A stretch of DNA of 34,107 bases from assembly GCA_016763695.1 (NCBI GenBank), contig JAESTH010000126.1, positions 1-34,107 on the forward strand, given 5' to 3'. This document shows positions 31,466-34,107 of the stretch, one piece after another (position 1 is the stretch's first letter; each line of letters begins with the position of its first letter). The DNA is from Alcanivoracaceae bacterium (lineage in GTDB: Bacteria > Pseudomonadota > Gammaproteobacteria > Xanthomonadales > Marinicellaceae). Made by a program: the position numbers and the translations under genes. Under the pieces are notes generated by a model. It had not been told where the DNA came from. It made no database searches and saw nothing but the letters and a program-made list of their open reading frames with translations.

Positions 31466-31562
31466 AAATTTAGGATATAGGGCGATTATTGAAAATCATT
31501 ATAGTAGACTATTATTGAAAAAGGTAGTGTTAAACCACAAAAGTTATATATAATCATAACTT

Positions 31563-32294
31563 ATGATTATAAAACCAGAGATATTTACCAACAGTATAAT
31601 AAAGTCGTTGCAGACAACCCGCTCAGGTGGCACCAGTCCGAAACCATATGATTCCATGAATTTAGGCATTTTTACTGAAGATGAAAATGCACAGAATAAC
31701 CTTGAGTTATTAAAGCAAGCACAAGATTTACCACATTCGCCAATCTTTATGCAACAGGTTCATGGTAATAAAATTGTTGAATATACTGACATTCCACAAA
31801 CACATGGAGCCATCAAAGCCGATGGTTGCTTTACTAAAAAAAGCAACACCATTTGTACCGTGTTAACAGCAGACTGCTTACCATTGCTCATCGCGGATAA
31901 AAATGCCTCAATAGTTGCTGCCGTACATTGTGGTTGGCGCGGTCTTTATGCAGACATAATAAAAAGCTGTATAGAAAAATTACAAGTAAACCCAGTTGAT
32001 TTATTATGCTGGTTGGGGCCATGTATTTCATACAAGCCTTATAGAGTTGACGAACAGTTTCGACAAAAATTTGTATTGAAAAACCCACAATTTGCCCATT
32101 GTTTTTATCGCAATAAAAAAGGCGGTTGGCATGCAGACTTGAAAAAAATTGCAGTCAGCCAACTCGAGTCGCTGGGGGTGAAATCTATTTTACAATCACC
32201 CTATTGCACTCATGATAACAAGGGACTGTTTTACTCCTACCGAAGAGATGGCAAAACAGGTAGGATGGCGAGTATGATATGGTTGCAGGGATAA
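31563..32294 (+). CDS. pgeF: Peptidoglycan editing factor PgeF (YfiH, LACC domain)
   Basis: 243-residue protein of the Cu-oxidase_4/laccase-domain family. In E. coli PgeF removes L-serine wrongly added to UDP-MurNAc, keeping stem peptides correct; an older name is polyphenol oxidase. Signature blocks are TTRSGGTSPKPYDSMNLG, TVLTADCLPLLIAD, AAVHCGWRGLYADII and WLGPCI, which hold the metal-binding His and Cys, and the ending FYSYRRDGKTGRMASMIWL. It lies 71 bp before clpB, a conserved neighbourhood. Confidence 0.93.
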   Translation: MIIKPEIFTNSIIKSLQTTRSGGTSPKPYDSMNLGIFTEDENAQNNLELLKQAQDLPHSPIFMQQVHGNKIVEYTDIPQTHGAIKADGCFTKKSNTICTVLTADCLPLLIADKNASIVAAVHCGWRGLYADIIKSCIEKLQVNPVDLLCWLGPCISYKPYRVDEQFRQKFVLKNPQFAHCFYRNKKGGWHADLKKIAVSQLESLGVKSILQSPYCTHDNKGLFYSYRRDGKTGRMASMIWLQG

Positions 32295-32365
32295 TAGCAG
32301 CGTATTGATTTTTTGTAATCTAACCTTATCTATAAGCCATATTAAAACTCAAGATAGGTGAAGAA

Positions 32366-34107
32366 ATGCAACAAGATAAATTCACAAGCAACTTTCAACA
32401 GGCTCTAAGCGAAGCACAATCATTAGCAATTGGCAGAAACAATAACATGGTAGAAACATCCCATGTGCTGTTTGCCATGCTAGAACAACAAGGTTCCAGT
32501 ACCCGCTCGATACTATTAAAGGCAAATGTTGATGTAGAGGCTTTGGCACAAAGTTTGTCAAAAATTATGGCTGATTTGCCCAAGGTGTCAGGTAATGAAG
32601 GGCAAATAAACTTATCCAACGACTTAGTGAGAGTCCTGAATATCAGTGATAAATTAGCCCAGCAAAGAAATGATAAATACATAGCCAGCGAGTTATTTAT
32701 CCTAGCCATACTACAGGTCAAAGATCGCACCGCCAGAGCATTAAAAGAAGCGGGAGCAACACAGGGTGAAATTGCCCGCACCATAGAGACCATGAGAGGA
32801 GGAGATTCTGTGAACGATCAAAATGCCGAAGAAAACAGAGGCGCATTAGAAAAATACACAATGGATTTAACTGCAAAAGCAGAAGAAACCAAACTTGATC
32901 CAGTGATAGGTAGAGATGAAGAAATTCGTAGACTCATCCAAATTTTACAGCGTAGAACCAAAAACAACCCAGTCCTAATTGGTGCGCCAGGAGTTGGTAA
33001 AACAGCCATCGTTGAAGGGCTGGCACAACGTATAGTCAACAATGAAGTGCCCGAAGGTGTCAAAGGCAAGCGGGTCTTGTCACTGGACTTGGGTGCGCTT
33101 ATTGCTGGTGCTAAATTCCGAGGTGAATTTGAAGAACGCCTCAAAGCACTGTTGAAAGATTTAGCCAAACAGGAAGGCAACGTTATCCTGTTTATAGATG
33201 AGTTGCACACCATAATTGGCGCAGGTAAAGCCGAAGGCTCAATGGATGCTGGCAACATGTTAAAACCCGCACTGGCTAGAGGAGAGCTGCACTGTATTGG
33301 CGCAACCACACTGGATGAATACCGTGAGTTTATAGAAAAAGACAAAGCCATTGAGCGTAGATTCCAGAAAATTCTTGTTGATGAACCAAGTGTAGAAGAT
33401 ACCATCGCCATATTACGTGGCCTCAATGAGCGCTACGAAGTGCATCATGGGGTAGAAATCACCGATCCAGCCATAGTTGCCGCAGCCACATTATCACATC
33501 GATATATCACCGATAGAAAATTACCTGATAAAGCCATAGACTTGATGGATGAAGCAGCCAGCCGTATCCGCATGGAAATTGACTCAAAACCTGAAAAACT
33601 GGATCATTTAGAACGTAAAATGATCCAGCTGAAAATTGAAAAAGAGTCACTGAAAAAAGAAAAAGATGATGCATCAAAAAAACGCATGCAGGATTTATCC
33701 GATAGAATTGATGTGATGGAACGGGAATTTTCAGACCTCAACGAAATCTGGAAAGCAGAAAAAGCCGCTGTGGCGGGCACAACTCACCTAAAAGAAGCAC
33801 TGGAAAAAGCCAAAGCAGAATTAGAGACAGCCATGCGCTCACATGATTTTGCCAAAATTTCAAAAATTCAATATGGTGATATTCCTGAACTCGAAAAACA
33901 AATCGAACTGGCAAGCAAGGCCGAACAACAGGAGTTCACCCTGTTACGCAGCAAAGTAACCGAGGCAGAAATTGCCGAAGTGGTAGCTAAATGGACTGGC
34001 ATACCTGTCAATAAAATGCTGGCAGGTGATCGAGATAAACTATTGAAAATGGAACAGTCTATCCACAGAAGATTAATCGGTCAGGATGAGGCAGTGGTAG
34101 CCGTGTC
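32366..34107 (+). CDS. clpB: ATP-dependent disaggregase ClpB, N-terminal 580 residues (runs off the window)
   Basis: Hexameric AAA+ chaperone that, with DnaK, pulls proteins out of aggregates. The visible part holds the Clp-N repeat domain (about 1-145), the first ATPase domain with Walker A GAPGVGKT (206-213), Walker [15 protein letters not shown], the pore loop with the Tyr replaced in the usual [12 protein letters not shown] context, and an Arg-finger region IERRFQKI. The long coiled-coil middle domain ([20 protein letters not shown]) separates it from ClpA/ClpC. The start of the second ATPase domain is reached ([20 protein letters not shown]). AGGTGA lies just before the ATG. A possible internal start for the short form was not assigned. 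No sigma-32 promoter was convincing. Confidence 0.96.
   Translation, partial: MQQDKFTSNFQQALSEAQSLAIGRNNNMVETSHVLFAMLEQQGSSTRSILLKANVDVEALAQSLSKIMADLPKVSGNEGQINLSNDLVRVLNISDKLAQQRNDKYIASELFILAILQVKDRTARALKEAGATQGEIARTIETMRGGDSVNDQNAEENRGALEKYTMDLTAKAEETKLDPVIGRDEEIRRLIQILQRRTKNNPVLIGAPGVGKTAIVEGLAQRIVNNEVPEGVKGKRVLSLDLGALIAGAKFRGEFEERLKALLKDLAKQEGNVILFIDELHTIIGAGKAEGSMDAGNMLKPALARGELHCIGATTLDEYREFIEKDKAIERRFQKILVDEPSVEDTIAILRGLNERYEVHHGVEITDPAIVAAATLSHRYITDRKLPDKAIDLMDEAASRIRMEIDSKPEKLDHLERKMIQLKIEKESLKKEKDDASKKRMQDLSDRIDVMEREFSDLNEIWKAEKAAVAGTTHLKEALEKAKAELETAMRSHDFAKISKIQYGDIPELEKQIELASKAEQQEFTLLRSKVTEAEIAEVVAKWTGIPVNKMLAGDRDKLLKMEQSIHRRLIGQDEAVVAV

Noticed and set aside
32295-32365. Sigma-32 promoter for clpB
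   Set aside because: No CTTGAA-like -35 paired with a CCCCAT-like -10 could be found; a weak TTGATT/TATCTA pair is not distinctive in this AT-rich gap.
32395-33426. Two long minus-strand open frames opposite the start of clpB
   Set aside because: The plus strand encodes the complete Clp-N and first AAA+ domain of ClpB; the opposite frames are Ser/Cys-rich with no domain.

Overview
The window looks like chromosome from an AT-rich, free-living, aerobic gammaproteobacterium. The order bamD / rluD / pgeF / clpB is a classical gammaproteobacterial arrangement. SelO, RsmJ, BamD, an Mla-type lipid transporter and type B L31 fit the same group. A DUF11 secreted protein with an unusual C-terminal tail and several DUF-only cassettes suggest a less-studied marine lineage (Marinicella/Arenicellales-like). 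That placement is my inference from gene content, not from a phylogeny. I saw no rRNA, tRNA, CRISPR, prophage or intact insertion sequence.

Layout. 1-983: the 3' part of selO. 984-1404: no gene, but two short inverted-repeat elements side by side (993-1126 and 1133-1369). 1405-5103: an AAA ATPase with a DUF4143 domain whose promoter carries two near-palindromic operators, a DUF1801 protein and a Na/Pi cotransporter. A second, inverted copy of the 237-bp element (5112-5348) closes this segment and abuts the transporter's ribosome binding site. 5478-6236: a nitrilase-family amidase.

6306-16796: nine minus-strand genes packed end to end, in transcription order paaZ, acyltransferase, phosphopantetheinyl transferase, phospholipase-D-like lipoprotein, an unknown envelope protein, a FecCD permease, its ATPase, a GspE/PulE ATPase and a glutamine amidotransferase. 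Several overlap by 4-11 bp, so they are probably co-transcribed, yet no single known pathway joins them. 16933-19378: rsmJ, gltA and rpmE2, with a strong terminator hairpin after rpmE2, a terminator-like hairpin buried in the start of rsmJ, and a possible FNR-type site before gltA.

19475-20951: a small ECF sigma / putative membrane anti-sigma / DUF4252 operon. It is divergent from a dual-specificity phosphatase, lipoprotein and periplasmic cyclophilin operon (21025-22831). A membrane GGDEF protein follows, then a six-gene operon (23955-27651) for a STAS-MlaE-MlaF-MlaD-lipoprotein lipid transporter ending in a small gene that may encode the DNA polymerase III psi subunit. 27666-34107: marC and bamD (minus), rluD (plus), a DUF11 secreted protein (minus), pgeF and the first 580 codons of clpB (plus).

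The least explained signals are the paired 237-bp elements, which carry a compensatory base-pair change in an internal hairpin and an outward-facing promoter; the double operator at the DUF4143 ATPase gene; and the mixed nine-gene array.
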